From: Combretum micranthum
Taxonomy: Eukaryota > Streptophyta > Magnoliopsida > Myrtales > Combretaceae
Direction of reading: 5' to 3'
DNA length: 64,000 nucleotides
Assembly: GCA_024138025.1 (NCBI GenBank)
Contig: JAMXBD010000583.1
Coordinates: 372,001-436,000 of the forward strand
Positions 1-12,606 of the stretch are shown one piece after another. Below the pieces are notes generated by a model, which searched no databases, was not told where the DNA came from, and saw only the letters and a list, made by a program, of their open reading frames with translations. How positions within the stretch are numbered: position 1 is the first letter of the stretch; every line of letters starts with the position of its first letter. A program made the translations under genes and the position numbers.

Positions 1-2248
1 CGAACTCTTTTCAAATAAATCTTGGTTACTTAAAGAAAGAATTTTCATTAAAAGCTAAGAGTTTTACATTCACAAACCTTGCCCAAAATTTAAGTAAACT
101 CATAACAAGTCTTAGCAATAATGGTACATTAGAGTTTCATCAAAGAATAAATAAAGTAGAATTTTCACATACTCTCTTTTCAAACCAACGAAATAAGAAA
201 GTTTCTTTAATGTTACTAATTCTTCGTTTAACAAAAGTTTTCCTTAAACTCATTTATAAATTTTTCATCAACATACTAAGGTTAGATAAGTTTTACAAAA
301 TCATCAAAAAATAAATCTTTTTAAAGATGAATCTTACTTAGAAAATAGAATTAGAAGAACACTATTATTTTAAAATGAAACTAACTTTAGGAAAAACTAA
401 GAACAAGTAAACTTTAAGAAAGTTTTATCACTATCAAGAAAACATTTAGAAACTATATTTTTAACTCCTAAAAATGAAGTTGTAGAAATAAAATTATTTT
501 AGAAAATATGAATTGTTTTCAAAAGATAGATAAAGTTAAAAAGAGGAAAATATATACTTATAAATAAATCCAAGAACTTATCCAACAAAGCTAAAATAAA
601 AATTTCCAAAACATTACTTTTCCAACTTTTAGAGCACCTTATTTCATAAAAATCATTGTTGGAACAACTTCACTAAATTCATGCTTATGATATGAGTCAA
701 TATATATATGTCCAAAACATTTTCCAACTATACAAATACCTATATTTTGGTACAAGAATTTTGGATGAAGAAAAGCTTGAAAAATTGTGTTTTTGAAAAC
801 TGGAATTTCATAACAGTTTTGTACGTCATTGTTCCGAGACCCAAATAGATTCTTTTGATAAAAATAATCTTAGAAATAGATAGATCTTTTCGAGAAGGTA
901 AAAATCATTATATAATATGCAAAATTCCAAGTTAAAATGAACAAGATATGGCATTTTAAGTTGGAATTTCCATTCATGTGAATTTTGACGAATTCAATAA
1001 GATAGAATTAGAAAATTTGAGTAAATCTTGGATGAAATACTCATTTCGAGTATTTCTTTTGTTTAGGTGTCGAAAACCAAGATCTTCTCTTCCTCGAAGA
1101 TTATTTCGACTCATAGAAGATCGCTATGTACGAATGAGTTTTCCTTTACGCTTTATGTATTCATGCATATGTTTGTAGAATAGAGCATTTGATGTTAGGA
1201 AAAGATAAAATTGATATGCACGAGGGTTAGCATGGGAGTTATGTATGTTAATTGCTATGTGTGATCAATGTACGATAAGAATATCGAAGCTCGATTTGTT
1301 GATTGTTATAATTGTTTCTATATATATTGCTATGTGTGCACATATTGATTGACCGCCTTAAATGAATTAATGACAGATTGAAATCCCCATAAACTAAATT
1401 GCTCATGCTTATCACTTAGAATATCATTTCGCATTTTTACTGCTACTCTTCAGCGTGGGATCGGAAAGGTAAGCTGCCTAGCTACATCTTAGGGATTTAG
1501 GACATTCAGGGAATACGACCTCAAGTTGTAGCCGAGCCGGATCGATCACTTTGGGTAAGGAAAGCCCAGGGACTAGTAGTACGGTTCGCTGGAACCCCAA
1601 GATGCATGTAAACTTTTAAGGAGGTTATTTGGGGCCTAATTCAAACCATTCCCTAACCATCGATGTTGGGGTAAATCCATCATACATACGAAACTGGAAG
1701 TCGTATATACTGTTTGATCATATGGTTGTTGCATTTCATATGCTTGTGTTAATGACCTTGGTGAATGCCTGTTATGAGTAATTTTACGTAAGGAATATCT
1801 CACTAAGCTAGTTATGCTTATACCTCAATAAACTTTTGATATTGCAGGATCGTTATTTTGCACCCGAGACCATCTTGATCATCCGGGTGGAATCTTTGTT
1901 TTGGGAAGCTTTTGGAGGAACTTTGTTTTGAAGTCTTAAACTAAATTTCCTTTAAAACCTTCTAGCTTTAGTTAATCTTCATATTAAGACTATGTTGCTA
2001 TGGAAATTATCAGGGGAATGCCCTTTAGAAGTTGTAAGACTTTATATTTCAATGAAATATATTAAGTGTTATTTTGCATGTTCCGCTGCCAACATCTTAA
2101 AATGCATTACTCCACTAGTTTCCCTTTGATGTGAATATACACCTTATACCGATATTGAAGCTTTTCGAGTGACTGAGATAATCATTCTTAAGTTTTAATA
2201 TTATGTACGGCGGGCTATCACGTTTAGGGTACCCGTTAGGGCGTGACA
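1..2248 (+). mobile_element. LTR-P: 3' part of a giant Tekay-like LTR, cut by the window start
   Basis: The right end carries the family terminus: a TTTAGGGTACCC-like motif followed by GGGCGTGACA at 2248. Inside, the order of conserved blocks matches the other giant LTRs: a 51-bp dyad block near 921-970, a pyrimidine-rich TTTAG|GTG acceptor-like site near 1065, a hairpin at 1686-1706, TCTCACTAAGC near 1798, and TTGCAG|GATCG near 1848. No PBS follows the CA end, so this is a solo LTR or a 3' LTR rather than a 5' LTR. Its start and TSD partner lie outside the window. Confidence 0.8.
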
Positions 2249-2885
2249 TTAAGCATTGGAAATTCATCATCTAAAGATATTGCACCCACCATAGCAGCTG
2301 TGACAACAGTTATGATAGAGTCTGAATTTGGATGTGTCGAGTACCGGTGGAATCACTCCTGCCAAGTCGACCGTGTGATCCAAGCCGTGATGAAGACTAT
2401 GACCGTGATGTAGGGCATGAGCATGTCCTCACTAGAAAAAGTCGTAGGCTAGAGGAGATAACATGCTATATCACACCTGTAATACTAGCCATCACTAGCT
2501 TTATAACACCCGTGATAGCTTGAAGTATGAAGAGAAATATAAGCCAAAAGGATCACGGCCATGATTGACAGGGTAATGCCTACCCTTGTTTTATGGATTT
2601 TAAATTGTTTGTTTCTAATTTTATTTGTTTGTTTGTATTTTTCTGTATTTGCCCTTACCCGATTTATGGGAGTATAAAAAGGTTATTAGTGATATGTTTA
2701 GGCATCTAGTTGCTTGTTTTTGCTATTGGTGAATAGTGTATTGTCCTTTGTAACGAATTGCCTTCTTGAATAAGATTGGGATTTTTTTTTCAATATTATT
2801 CTTTGTTTTTTCTTTTCATCGTGCGTAATATGATTAATTAGAACAACTAATTCAATTCTATCTTTGGTGCATCATACCAAGGATT
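2249..2885 (+). other. Unassigned spacer; possible 5' LTR or leader remnant of element D
   Basis: No convincing gene. A TATA-like TATAAAAA is at 2673-2680 and an AATAAG polyadenylation-like motif lies near 2769. Element A is inserted at 2885/2886, and D gag starts about 240 bp beyond A's right end. This stretch is therefore inferred to be part of D's LTR or leader. No clear PBS was found, so the assignment is weak. Confidence 0.35.
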
Positions 2886-3073
2886 TGATGGGGATCAAAT
2901 TCCCTAGTTAAAATTATTAAATATTTCAGATGGCATGAAGAAGAGTTCTTATATTATAGGAACTTTATTTATGGATTATTAATTAGATATAGAAAGTTCT
3001 TATTTTTATAGTTATTAGTCTTTATTATCTTTTTAGTCTTTATTGTCATTAATTAGGTCTTTTAGGGAACTAT

Positions 3074-3081
3074 TATAAATA
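3074..3081 (+). promoter_or_regulatory. TATA box of element A 5' LTR
   Basis: TATAAATA followed by a C-run. The same motif occurs at 13173-13180 in the 3' LTR, so this is a family feature rather than chance. Confidence 0.6.
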
Positions 3082-3156
3082 CCCCCCTTTGTATTAAGAC
3101 TCATCAACTTTTGGTCATTTGATATTATATTATTGAGAGATTTTCTCTTGTTTACT

Positions 3157-3259
3157 CTTATTAATCTATTGCTTAGATTGTGGTGAGTTTCTGATCTTAT
3201 TAATCTTTTAGATTGTAGCGATCAAATCAACCTTATCAATCTTTTATAGATTGTGGCGA
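3157..3259 (+). repeat. Short tandem repeat in element A 5' LTR
   Basis: About three units of 33-37 bp, each with CTTAT(T/C)AATCT..AGATTGT(G/A)G(T/C)GA. AATCT/AGATT gives each unit a small hairpin. The last unit runs into the B1 insertion and continues after it. The 3' LTR has the same array near 13251-13365. Confidence 0.65.
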
Positions 3260-4446
3260 TGTAAACCCCCAAAAATTTTCATAATCCTCAAAAATAATTT
3301 AAAACTCAAAAAACCGACTCGAGATTAACACTCGATTCTAGACCAAGTCAAACACCGGAAATGAAACCCTAAAACTCGAACCAAGTTAAAACTTAATTCC
3401 AAATGAGAACAAAAACGAGTTTTCTCAATCTTGAGAAAACAAGAACCCTTGAAACACAATATAAAGTCTAACTACCGGTTTAATCAACGTCCGTACATCA
3501 ATTAAATCACCTAACCGTTTTCTAACACGCAAATCAAGACAATATATCCAAATAACTATCAACAGCAAAATCTTAAAACCTTCGATAAAATTTAGCAATC
3601 ACAAATTTCAAATTCTCACCAAAAGTCAAACTGAGTCAACTCATAACTCTAGACTCGGTTAAACGATTCCGAGAACTAAAAACTATTAAATAATCACAAA
3701 TAAAATAAAATAAAATAAAACATAAATTTCGAGCTAAAATTTTTAAAATGATCAAAACTCGAAAATTATATTACGAATATCTCAATAAAAAATCGGAAAT
3801 CAAAATGGAACCCTAAAAGTCAACAAGCCTACAACGAACCCTAGTGTTTAAGATCCGGCAATCCCGCGTTTTCAAACCTTAGAAAACGAAATTAAGTTAA
3901 TGGCCTAGAATAGTTCATAATAACGTAGGGTAACATAAAAATATCAGATTCGCGAATTTTGAGTGACCTTCGGACCCAAACGGGATCGGTTCTCGAAAAG
4001 CGTGTCCCAAAGCTCGGAATATTAAAAATATTCCGTTTATACCAATAGACTCGTAAAAATACAAGGATTCCAAAAATATCAGTTTTAGAATTTTTCGGTA
4101 GCTAAAAATTACAGATATCGCATTATTATGCGTATTTTTATTACTACCGGTACTTTAATTGTCTAGTCTACTATTCATAGTACTTTTCTACTATTCATTA
4201 CTATTTCACTATCTCTATTTTTTCTTACACCTACTTCTTACATCTTCATACCTATTTTTTTACTTTTTATATTTCCAACACAACTCTAATCACATCAACC
4301 TTTACACATTATTTCTTTATTACACAAACAAATAAAATAAAAACAATTCCCCCTTTAAGCACAAAACCGGCGCCTCCTCCTCCACATCCATCTATTTATT
4401 TTTCTTTTCAATTATTTATTACATCAAAATTCCACTCCAAAAATTC

Positions 4447-4454
4447 TATAAATA
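4447..4454 (+). promoter_or_regulatory. TATA box of LTR-B1
   Basis: TATAAATA followed by a pyrimidine-rich leader. It is conserved at the equivalent place in B2, G, H1, H2, I, L and N. Confidence 0.65.
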
Positions 4455-4805
4455 CCACCTCTCCCTTCTCATTTCTTCACACCATTCCAAAGCAAAGAAA
4501 TTATGCCAAAATCCTCTCCAAAAACTCCTCTCTATAATCTTACAAGAACTCTCTTCTTGTAAAGAGAAAACACTCTTCTTCCATTACTAAAGAAAGTTTC
4601 TTTTCAAAGCATCACTACTTACACTACCAAAAGCCTTCAAGCAATCCTTCTTTTCTTCTTACCCATTTAGGTAATGAAGAACTCATATTCTATTCTTTTT
4701 ATGTCAAGTAACCTTATATGGTTTTGATGTTGTTTCTTAGGTTGAAAAACTAAAGAAAACCACATTAAGATCATGTTTGGTTCTTGTTCATGGAACTACT
4801 TTCAT

Positions 4806-4827
4806 ATATATATATATATATATATAC
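4806..4827. repeat. (TA)n microsatellite in LTR-B1
   Basis: An uninterrupted AT dinucleotide run, just upstream of the GAGCATATAAGCTC motif. B2 has a similar run at about 10735-10756. Confidence 0.9.
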
Positions 4828-4961
4828 TTTGTCATTTATTACTTTTTTATTTTGATCTTGCTTATATAAATATACATATGTATATTTATTTATTTAGAGC
4901 ATATAAGCTCATTTGTTATTTATTTTCAAGTTATGCAATTTATTTATTTTATGTTGATATT

Positions 4962-5059
4962 AAGACTAGTCTTTCTAGTCTTAGACTTGTCCATATCAAG
5001 TCAAAACAATCTTTTATTTATTTTCTTTAATCTTTCGGGACTAGTCCATTCTTAGTCCC
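4962..5059 (+). other. Triple-hairpin cluster, copy in LTR-B1
   Basis: Three successive perfect dyads: AAGACTAG/CTAGTCTT (4962-4982), GACTTG/CAAGTC (4984-5002) and GGGACTA/TAGTCCC (5037-5059). The same trio occurs in I, N and L. B2 keeps only the second and third. Confidence 0.7.
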
Positions 5060-6997
5060 GGGATGCCTTGATAAAGCTAAGGCTCCAATACTTGATCGGG
5101 ATTCCTTGATGAAGCTAAGGTTCCCAATGCTTGATATTTTATTTTCTTGCTCATTATTTATTTTAGTATTTTCTTATGTTCTATTATTTTATATGCTCAT
5201 AATACTTGCATTACATAATGTTAATGTCTCAACTAATCTAAAAATAGAATTTTACTTTATTAAATAAACTCAAAGCTAGAATTTTGATTAAGTGATTTAT
5301 CACAAAATCATGAAGTTACTATCAACAACCTAGAAATAGAGTAATACAAGTTTTCTCAAGTTTTCTTAAATAACAAAGATAGTTTTACCAAGAACATAAG
5401 CAATAAATATTTTCTTTGTATTTTAAAGTAATCTAAGTTTTAGAAAAATAAATCGTTAATATTAAAAGTTTAAGACTTAAACTCTTTTCTAACTAAGAAA
5501 CAAACTAGTTTTCAAAGTTAGTATAAAAAATCAACTCATGAACCCACTTAGGAAAAAGTAATGTTTTTAAATTCTAAAAGAAAAGAACTATTTTCAAAAG
5601 AGTATAGATAAAGTAAGATTAACAATAATAGATTTTATCAATAAAAGATGATTCTTTTCAAAAGAGATGAAAGAACAAGTTTTGAAAAGTAAAAGCCTAT
5701 ATTTTAGAAAAGAATATAAGAAAACAAGACTCATTTTCTAAGACCATCCTAAATAAACAAATTATGAAAAGGTTTTCAACAACTTAATATACTTTTGATA
5801 AATTGATCTTTATCACTAGAAGTGAAATTTATGAAAGACTAAGGATTAAAGGAAAATTTGCTTGTTTTGGAAAAAGGAATGAAGAAAATAAAATAAGATT
5901 ACACTCATTTATAACAACCTAAGAAAAATATAAAGTTTCTTTAAATACTTGAAAGGAAGTTTTCAAAGCTAAAGTTTAAATGAATTGTTTATGAAATAAA
6001 TTGTTGAGACACTACCATTAGGATTTTTGCATATAAAGTGAGCTTGCCTATATATTCGAAGTGTTTATCAAATATATAATTATTATATTGTTACAAAAGG
6101 ATTTTCTTTAAAATGGAGTTGAGCTAGAAAATGGATTTTTGCAAAAGTTTAGAAAAATTCGTTTTAAATCTGTACCTAACGTTTTCGGAACCCAAATGAC
6201 CTTTTATGACCAAGATAACCTTAGAAATGGATAGATCTTTTCGAATAGGTAGAAAACGGTATATTATATGCGAAATTCCGAGTTAAAATGAGCAAGTTAT
6301 GGCCATTTTAAGTTGGAATTTCTTCTTATACGATTTTACCGCGATTTTAAGAAAGTTTAGAATCTCCAAGATAGAAATTCATGAAAGACTTATCCCGGGT
6401 ATTTCTTTTGTCTAGGTGACGAAGGATACGAGAATACCTACCCGAGGATTCTACGACTAAGAAGATAGCGAAATGGACGAGTGAGTTATTCCTTCTAATT
6501 TCGTTACCTTGCTTGTGCTTGTAATGTAGTAGCATTAGTATACTAAGAAAAGATAAAAACGAATATATTTGGGGATTTCGGGATTATGCGTATTATATGA
6601 TTCTATGTTTATGCGTGAATTGAGAATTAAGAATATCGCAACTTCGATCTGCTTGTTTAAATAATTTTGTTTACTTATTGTATGATTGTTTATTGTTGCT
6701 AAATTGATTGATCGCCCCTAATAAACCTTAATAAGGTTTGACCTAAGAACAATAAAACGTTCACGCATAGCATCCATCGAGTCACATCTATTTCGGAAGG
6801 CTGCTACTCCTACGCGTAGAGTTGGATTGGCTGTGATCGTGCGGTGCCACGGGCCATGTTCCTTCCTGGAGAATCCAAATCGCTCGGGGAAAGCGACTCT
6901 AGGTTCGGAGCCGAGCCAACCGAACGCTGTGGGTGAGGACCTGGGGACTAGCAGTAGAAGGTCGAGGACCTTCAACCCCGATTCCCTAACCTTTGAT

Positions 6998-7046
6998 ACG
7001 GAGGGGTAAATCCGTTCTATATATGGTTTCCGGATGACTATATATA
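6998..7046 (+). other. HP1/HP2 hairpin pair, copy in LTR-B1
   Basis: HP1: ACGGA (6998-7002), loop GGGGTAAA, TCCGT (7011-7015). HP2: TATATATGGT (7018-7027), loop TTCCGGATG, ACTATATATA (7037-7046), with one G-T wobble. The stems differ from those of copy I while the loops match. Confidence 0.7.
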
Positions 7047-7579
7047 TTCGCGTAATCATGTGATTGTTGCATTGTATGCATAGCATATGTTGATTAAATA
7101 AATAAACTTGTTTGAAAATATGGTACGAACGAAAAGGAATATCTCACTAAGCTAGTTGTAGCTTATACCCCTATAGATTTTGTTGAAACAGGTATATTCG
7201 TGGATTAAATTTGAGGATCATGACATTAAGGAAGTCATGGACGGATGTAAGGATATGGAATCATACGATGAAGAAATTTTGTAAGGTTCTTTATATGTGA
7301 TAACCTATATGATTAGGGACGTATATTTATTTGAAGATAATAGAAGATATGCCTTAAGAATTGAATGTGATATGCTTATGTTTTATATTAAGTATTCTCT
7401 TTGCCTTGTTACTTATTATCAATGTAAATTGCGCTACTCCGATGCGTCCCCTTGGTTGTGATGTACGCCTTGTACATAATATGGAAGCCTTTGCGTGACT
7501 AAGGTAGTCATTCCTAGGCTTTAGTATTGTGTACGACGGACTGCCACGTTTAGGGTACCCCTCGGGGCGTGACAGGCGA

Positions 7580-7806
7580 TCAAACCACTTTTTCTTGTTG
7601 TGTGTAATATCAACAAGAGTGAGTGTATTTCGAGTTGATTTGGTGCGTCATATCCTTATCAACGTTGATCATATCCATTTTATTTCCTTGCAATCAAAAT
7701 ACGAAAACGCATAAAAACACCATTTTTATTTTGTTTAATCATTTCAAATTGAAATCTGCTGTGTGCCTATTCGAGATCACTGTGCCTAGGGTTTTAAGCA
7801 CAATCT
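7580..7806 (+). mobile_element. Element A 5' LTR, second part
   Basis: Resumes after the B1 TSD with GATCAAACCACTTTTTCTTG and closely matches 13355-13581. It ends in a TGTGCCT..AAGCACA dyad and a slightly decayed ATCA-type terminus near 7806. Confidence 0.75.
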
Positions 7807-7809
7807 TTT

Positions 7810-7821
7810 TAGTATCAGAGC
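7810..7821 (+). other. Primer-binding site of element A
   Basis: TAGTATCAGAGC differs at one base from the initiator Met-tRNA PBS TGGTATCAGAGC seen in element N. It lies a few bases after the 5' LTR end, as expected. Confidence 0.7.
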
Positions 7822-7947
7822 TTAGGATTCGTCTAGGGTTTTTCGTTCTTCTTTGAGTTTAGGGCTTTTAGATTAGGGTTTTGAGTCTTATTGTCTTCTT
7901 AAAATTTAAAAGAAGAAGAAGAAGCTATTTGTGGTTGTGGATTAATA

Positions 7948-8563
7948 ATGGCTCATAAATACTGTTATGAAACCCATTTGATAGACATGGTATTGAATGA
8001 AATTGAAAAGAATTTGTCTAAATTTGATGGTTATGGTTCTCCTGGAGCTTATCTGGATTGGGAATTTATGTAGACCAATGTATTAGAACCTTTCCGCCTT
8101 CTAGTTGTAAATTAGGGGCTATGATAATTAAGAAATTGATTGGTAGTGCTAAGTTATGGTGGAAAATCCATATTTTATAGCAAACGATTGAGGGATATCG
8201 TGAAGGTGTGTCGTGGAGCTATATTAAAAGATTTTTTGAGAAAAATTTCTTTCAACTGACTATCAGGATCAACAATTTGAGAAATTAGTGATGCTAAAGC
8301 AGGGATGTATAAGTGTTAGAGAGTATTCTTAAGAGTTTGAAACGCTCGTTAGACGAAGCAAATTGAAAGAGTCTCCTATGTATACCATCGCTAGATTTGT
8401 TCATGGCTTAAACTATAACATCTCTAAGAGTATTAGTCATCTCAGTTCTAAACTTTGTAGGAAGCTATCCAAGCAACATTCAAGGAAGAAATTTCCTTTT
8501 TTTTTTGTTTCTCAAGTGGTAGAGAAGACTACGCAATTATGGGATTTAGTAATGACTACCTAA
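7948..8563 (+). pseudogene. Degenerate gag of element A
   Basis: The ATG at 7948 opens a frame containing FDGYGSPGAYLDWE, which resembles the start of a Ty3/gypsy retrotransposon gag domain. Stops and frameshifts follow, but later segments keep family features: a tryptophan pair in a KLWWK context near 8150, VREYS..FETLVRRSK near 8320-8365, and TIARFVHGLNYNI near 8384. No zinc knuckle or pol follows. Gag would form the virus-like particle around the RNA in the cytoplasm; this copy is too broken to do so. Family assignment is by motif resemblance only. Confidence 0.7.
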
Positions 8564-9396
8564 CTAGAGAATTACGATAGGCAGTTTTCCTTAGTGAGAA
8601 AGACAATGTTGGAATTCTTGAAGAGAATCCAAAATAGACCATGTGAATCAGGTGGAAGACACTGGTAATATGAGTAATGACAATGGGGAAGAATTACCTT
8701 CTTTGGTGATGGGAAGAGATGGAGTTGACATGTCCATGAGCCTACAGGTGATTTGATTTGATACTGCCTATTTGCTTCTAGAGCTGCTGAGTCTTTCAAG
8801 TATTTTTCTGTACATCTCCCTAAGTTCTATCCCTTCTATTTGATGTGTTGATGTGTGTGACGAGTTGGAGGTTACTATAATTTTATTTCCCTTGTGAGAC
8901 CATATGAATTGCTTGTTGGAATTCATTAGTGCCTCCATGATGGCTACATATACTAGAGAAGTGTGAGACTGTTATGTGTTAGCGTTATAGCATAGGTGGA
9001 GGCATATAAATGGTTTAATTTTAGGATGAGAACCGTTGGGAAACTTGATGATTCTCTTCAGTGGGGGTTAATTCTTTATCAAGATTCACCAAAGTATTCA
9101 TGTGGGATCAAAACACCATTTCAATTTGTGCAACGTCGACTTGACATTTGTTGCTTCATTCTTCCTTAGAGTAGGTTGGAGATAATTGTGGCGTTAACGA
9201 GCTAAGACCTTCCAATGTCAATACCGAGACACTCTAGGACTTACTGTTCTAGACGGGACTTGTAGACCAGGATGCGATCCATGAGCCTAACTTCGCTAGG
9301 TGTAATTATTTAACATTATTTGGATTTTGTAGGCTAATTTTTATCCTAAAGGATATTCATTTAAGATTTAAGGACAAATCTTCTTTAGCCCATGGG
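8564..9396 (+). other. Element A internal region without recognisable coding
   Basis: Spans the end of the gag remnant to the 3' LTR. I see no pol motifs on either strand. The last bases, GCCCATGGG, sit where a PPT would be but are not purine-rich. This is probably a rearranged internal remnant. Confidence 0.5.
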
Positions 9397-9643
9397 TGAT
9401 AATGGGGACCAAATTCCCTAGTCAAAATTATTAAATGTTTCAGATGGCATGAAGAAGAGTTCTTATATTATAGGAGCTTTATTTATGGATTATTAATTAA
9501 AAAGAGAAAGTTCCTATTTTCATAGTTATTAGTCTTTATTGTCATTAATTAGGTCTAGTCTTTAATTTCATATTTATTAGTCTTTATGTCATATTTATTA
9601 ATTAGATATAGAAAGTTCTTATTTTCATAGTTATTAGTCTTTA
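9397..9643 (+). mobile_element. Element A 3' LTR, first part
   Basis: Starts TGATAATGGGGACC, with three more bases than the 5' LTR start. It contains internal duplications of an ATAGTTATTAGTCTTTAT unit. It is broken at 9643 by solo LTR B2. Confidence 0.8.
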
Positions 9644-10352
9644 TGTAAACCCCCAAAGTTTTGGAATCGATTTAGCTTAAACCCTAATCTGGAAGTCAAA
9701 CGGAAACCCTAAAGTTAACAAAACCCTAATTAGACGTAATGGTTTCAGTCCGGCAATCCCGAATAAGCAACCTCGAGAAAGTAAGTAAGAGTTTAGTATG
9801 TAGAATAGTTCATAATTACTTAAGGAAGCTTAAAAAGATCAGATTAGTAAAACCGCGAATCGTTTCGAACCCGAATGGATACAGTTCTTGAAAAATGTGT
9901 CTCGAGGCTCAGATTAACAAAAATATTCCGAATATACCGTTAGACTCATAAATATATAAGGTTTTCAAAAATATCAGTTTTATAATTTTTCAGTAAGTAA
10001 AAATAACAGATATCACAATTATACGCGTATTTTCTTACTACCGGTACTTTATTAGTCATATCTACTTTACATTACACTATTCACTACTATTCTACACTAT
10101 TCTTTTATCTCTACTTTTTCTAACACCTACTCTTACAACACTATAACCTATAACCTTTATTTTTTACCTTTCTCATAACTTTATTTCGCATCTACCTTAC
10201 TTATTACTTCATTTAATTAACAAAAATACAAAAAAATAAAACTCTCTCTCTCTCTCTTACTCCCATGGCCGGCGCCCATGTCCCCCTCTCCCTCTCAATT
10301 TTGTTTTATTTTTCTTTTATTTCAATCACTCAATAATCACTCCACATTTTCC

Positions 10353-10360
10353 TATAAATA
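10353..10360 (+). promoter_or_regulatory. TATA box of LTR-B2
   Basis: TATAAATA followed by CCCCC and a CT-rich leader. Same position as in the other giant LTRs. Confidence 0.65.
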
Positions 10361-12370
10361 CCCCCTTCCTCTTTCACTTTTTTCACATAATTACTACTCA
10401 CAAATTTCTCTACAAAATCTCTCTCAAAATTTTCTCTCAATACTCTCTCCAAATATTCTCTCAAAACTCCTCGAAATAATCCCAAACCACCTTCTACCTA
10501 CATAAAACCTATAACCACATAATACTTCAAAAACCTTCTTTAGGTAAACTTTTCCTTATATTTTCTTCTTCTCATGTCATGTAACTTTACATGACCATGG
10601 TGTGAGTTTCCAAAAACTAAATGTTATGGAAGCTACACTATGTTCATGTATTGTTCTTGTTCATTAATATCTATTTATGTTTATGTTGTTATTTTACTTT
10701 GTTCATATTGTTATTATATCTAAGTATTATTATGTATATATATATATATATATATTCTTTAGAGCATATAAGCTCACTTGCAGTTTATTTATTTTCAAGC
10801 AAAGTAATTTATTTATTTCTTTCAATGCAATTTATTTATTTCTTGTTGTTTTAGACTTGTCATCATCAAGTCAAAACAATTTTTCTCTTTATTTTATTTT
10901 ATTTCTTTCTTTTGGGACTAGTCTACTTCTTAGTCCCGGGAGCCTTGAAGAAGCTAAGACTCCTAATACTTGACTTTACTTATTATTTATATTATTTTTG
11001 CTTGTTATTATTTCTCATAAATCATGCCCATTAAGATTGTTGTGCAAATTTTTCCAAGCTCTAAAAATATTTGATAAAAATGAGATTTTGTCACTTAAAA
11101 ATAAGTTTATATGAAATATAAAATCTATGGTTTAACAAAAGTAAAATTTTTCATTTCTAAGTTTTAAGAAGAACTTACTACAATTTTAGAAGTTACTTTT
11201 ATTTTGAAAATCTTTTTAAATCATTTCTATATCACTTTTTTTTCAAAAAGAAAATGATTTCTAAAAAAAACATAATATAAAGGAAACCTTATAAAAAAAA
11301 AGAATGAGAATTTTCAAATAAATTATCAAAGAAAAATTGAATAGAAAATAAATAGAAAAAGTAGCACTAATGTAGAGAATTTAGAAAAGAAGAAAATTAT
11401 TTTTTCAAAAAAGTCATCTAAGAAAAATAATAAGTCAAACACAAGGTAATTCTTTGAAAACAAAAGAATCAAAATATTCATTTTAAAAGATTTACAAAAT
11501 GAATTTCTTCTAAACAATAGTTTTCTAAACTCCTAATTAATATTGTTTTACTCAAGAAACATGGTTGGACAACAAACACTTGAGCATGAATAAAATATGA
11601 GCTAAGTAGCTACAAAAAGAGAATTTTTCAACTATATAAATAACGAAGTATTTATCAAACAAATTTTGAATGATTTAATGTTTGAAACAAATTGTTTTTG
11701 GGTTGGGAAAAATTCGTAGTGAATCTGATCACCACTGTTTCGGAGCCTATATGATCTAGTTTGATAAAAATAGTTCTAGAAATGGGTAGATCTTTTCGAG
11801 TAGGTAGAAATCGATATATTATATGCGCAATTCCGAGTTAAAATGACCAAGTTATGGCCATTTTAAATTGAAATTCTCCTTTAGACGAACTTTGATATTC
11901 TTATGACATTGTTTTGTCAAAATTCAAGAAAGTTATCAAGAAATACTCATTTTGGTATTTTCTTTGACTAGGTGATTTCGAGGAAGAATACCCATACCTC
12001 GAGGACTATTTCGATTAAGTGGATTGTGTGAACGACTCATCCGTTTAGAGAATTATCAACATGGCATCATGAGTTTATTTCCTTAAAGTGCTTTACTTGA
12101 TTGTGCTTGTAGTCTAGTCGCATTAGAATTAAGAAAAGACAAATGGATATGTATGCAAGATAATTTGTTGAAAGGATCCTAAGAATATCGAGGCTGGAAT
12201 TGATTTAATGTTTATTTTAGTATAACACTTGATTTGTATGAAATTCTATGATCACCTTAAATTTGATAATAATGATGCTATGATATCATAAATAAATTAA
12301 TTCATGCATATCACGAAATGAGTTACATTGCATTGGGTTATTATCCTTGGGTGAGAAGGATGGTAGCCTA

Positions 12371-12505
12371 GGTCGAAAGCAACACTTGGCGGAGTGACCG
12401 AAAGCGATTGCTTGGTGACATGGAATTAAATGCTTGGCGGAAAGTTCGGAAGCATGGCTCAATTCAAGTAGACTTAATATGCTTGGCGATATTGATCGAA
12501 AGCAT
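12371..12505 (+). repeat. Repeat cassette of LTR-B2 (GCTTGGCG / CGAAAGC units)
   Basis: Four loose repeats of (T)GCTTGG(C/T)G and CGAAAGC(A). Two of them can fold as TGCTT..AAGCA hairpins (12431-12454 and 12480-12504). In I, L, N, F, H1 and H2 the same LTR position holds an unrelated triplicated unit (TAGGAGCC..GTAA). Confidence 0.6.
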
Positions 12506-12556
12506 AAACCTTTTAACTAAAACTACTTGTTTTAAGGTTACGTATCACCAAACTCC

Positions 12557-12606
12557 GAATGGAGGGCGTAAATCCATTCAACATATAGTTCCCAAAAAAC
12601 TATATG
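12557..12606 (+). other. HP1/HP2 hairpin pair, copy in LTR-B2
   Basis: HP1: GAATGGA (12557-12563), loop GGGCGTAAA, TCCATTC (12573-12579). HP2: CATATAGTT (12582-12590), loop CCCAAAA, AACTATATG (12598-12606). Both stems differ from copy I by paired changes. Confidence 0.75.

Larger units (their letters stand above)
2886..3259 (+). mobile_element. Element A 5' LTR, first part
   Basis: Matches 9397-9643 and 13120-13340 of the 3' LTR. It holds a TATA box at 3074-3081. It is broken at 3259 by solo LTR B1 and resumes at 7580. Confidence 0.8.
3260..7574 (+). mobile_element. LTR-B1: solo giant LTR inside element A 5' LTR
   Basis: Starts TGTAAACCCCC and ends CTCGGGGCGTGACA. The TSD GGCGA is at 3255-3259 and 7575-7579. 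No PBS, coding region or second LTR is present, so it is a solo LTR of 4315 bp. It contains TATAAATA (4447), TTTAG|GTAATG (4670/4671), the triple-hairpin cluster (4962-5059), a 51-bp dyad (6272-6322), TGTCTAG|GTGAC (6415) and the HP1/HP2 pair (6998-7046). Short reading frames within it look incidental. Confidence 0.9.

Noticed and set aside
978..1178. Open frame of 66 codons in LTR-P
   Set aside because: It lies across conserved non-coding LTR blocks; homologous LTRs have no matching frame.
6718..7086. Minus-strand frame of 122 codons in LTR-B1
   Set aside because: It overlaps the HP1/HP2 region. A shorter relative in LTR-G (43200-43517) reflects shared LTR ancestry, and I see no domain or start context.
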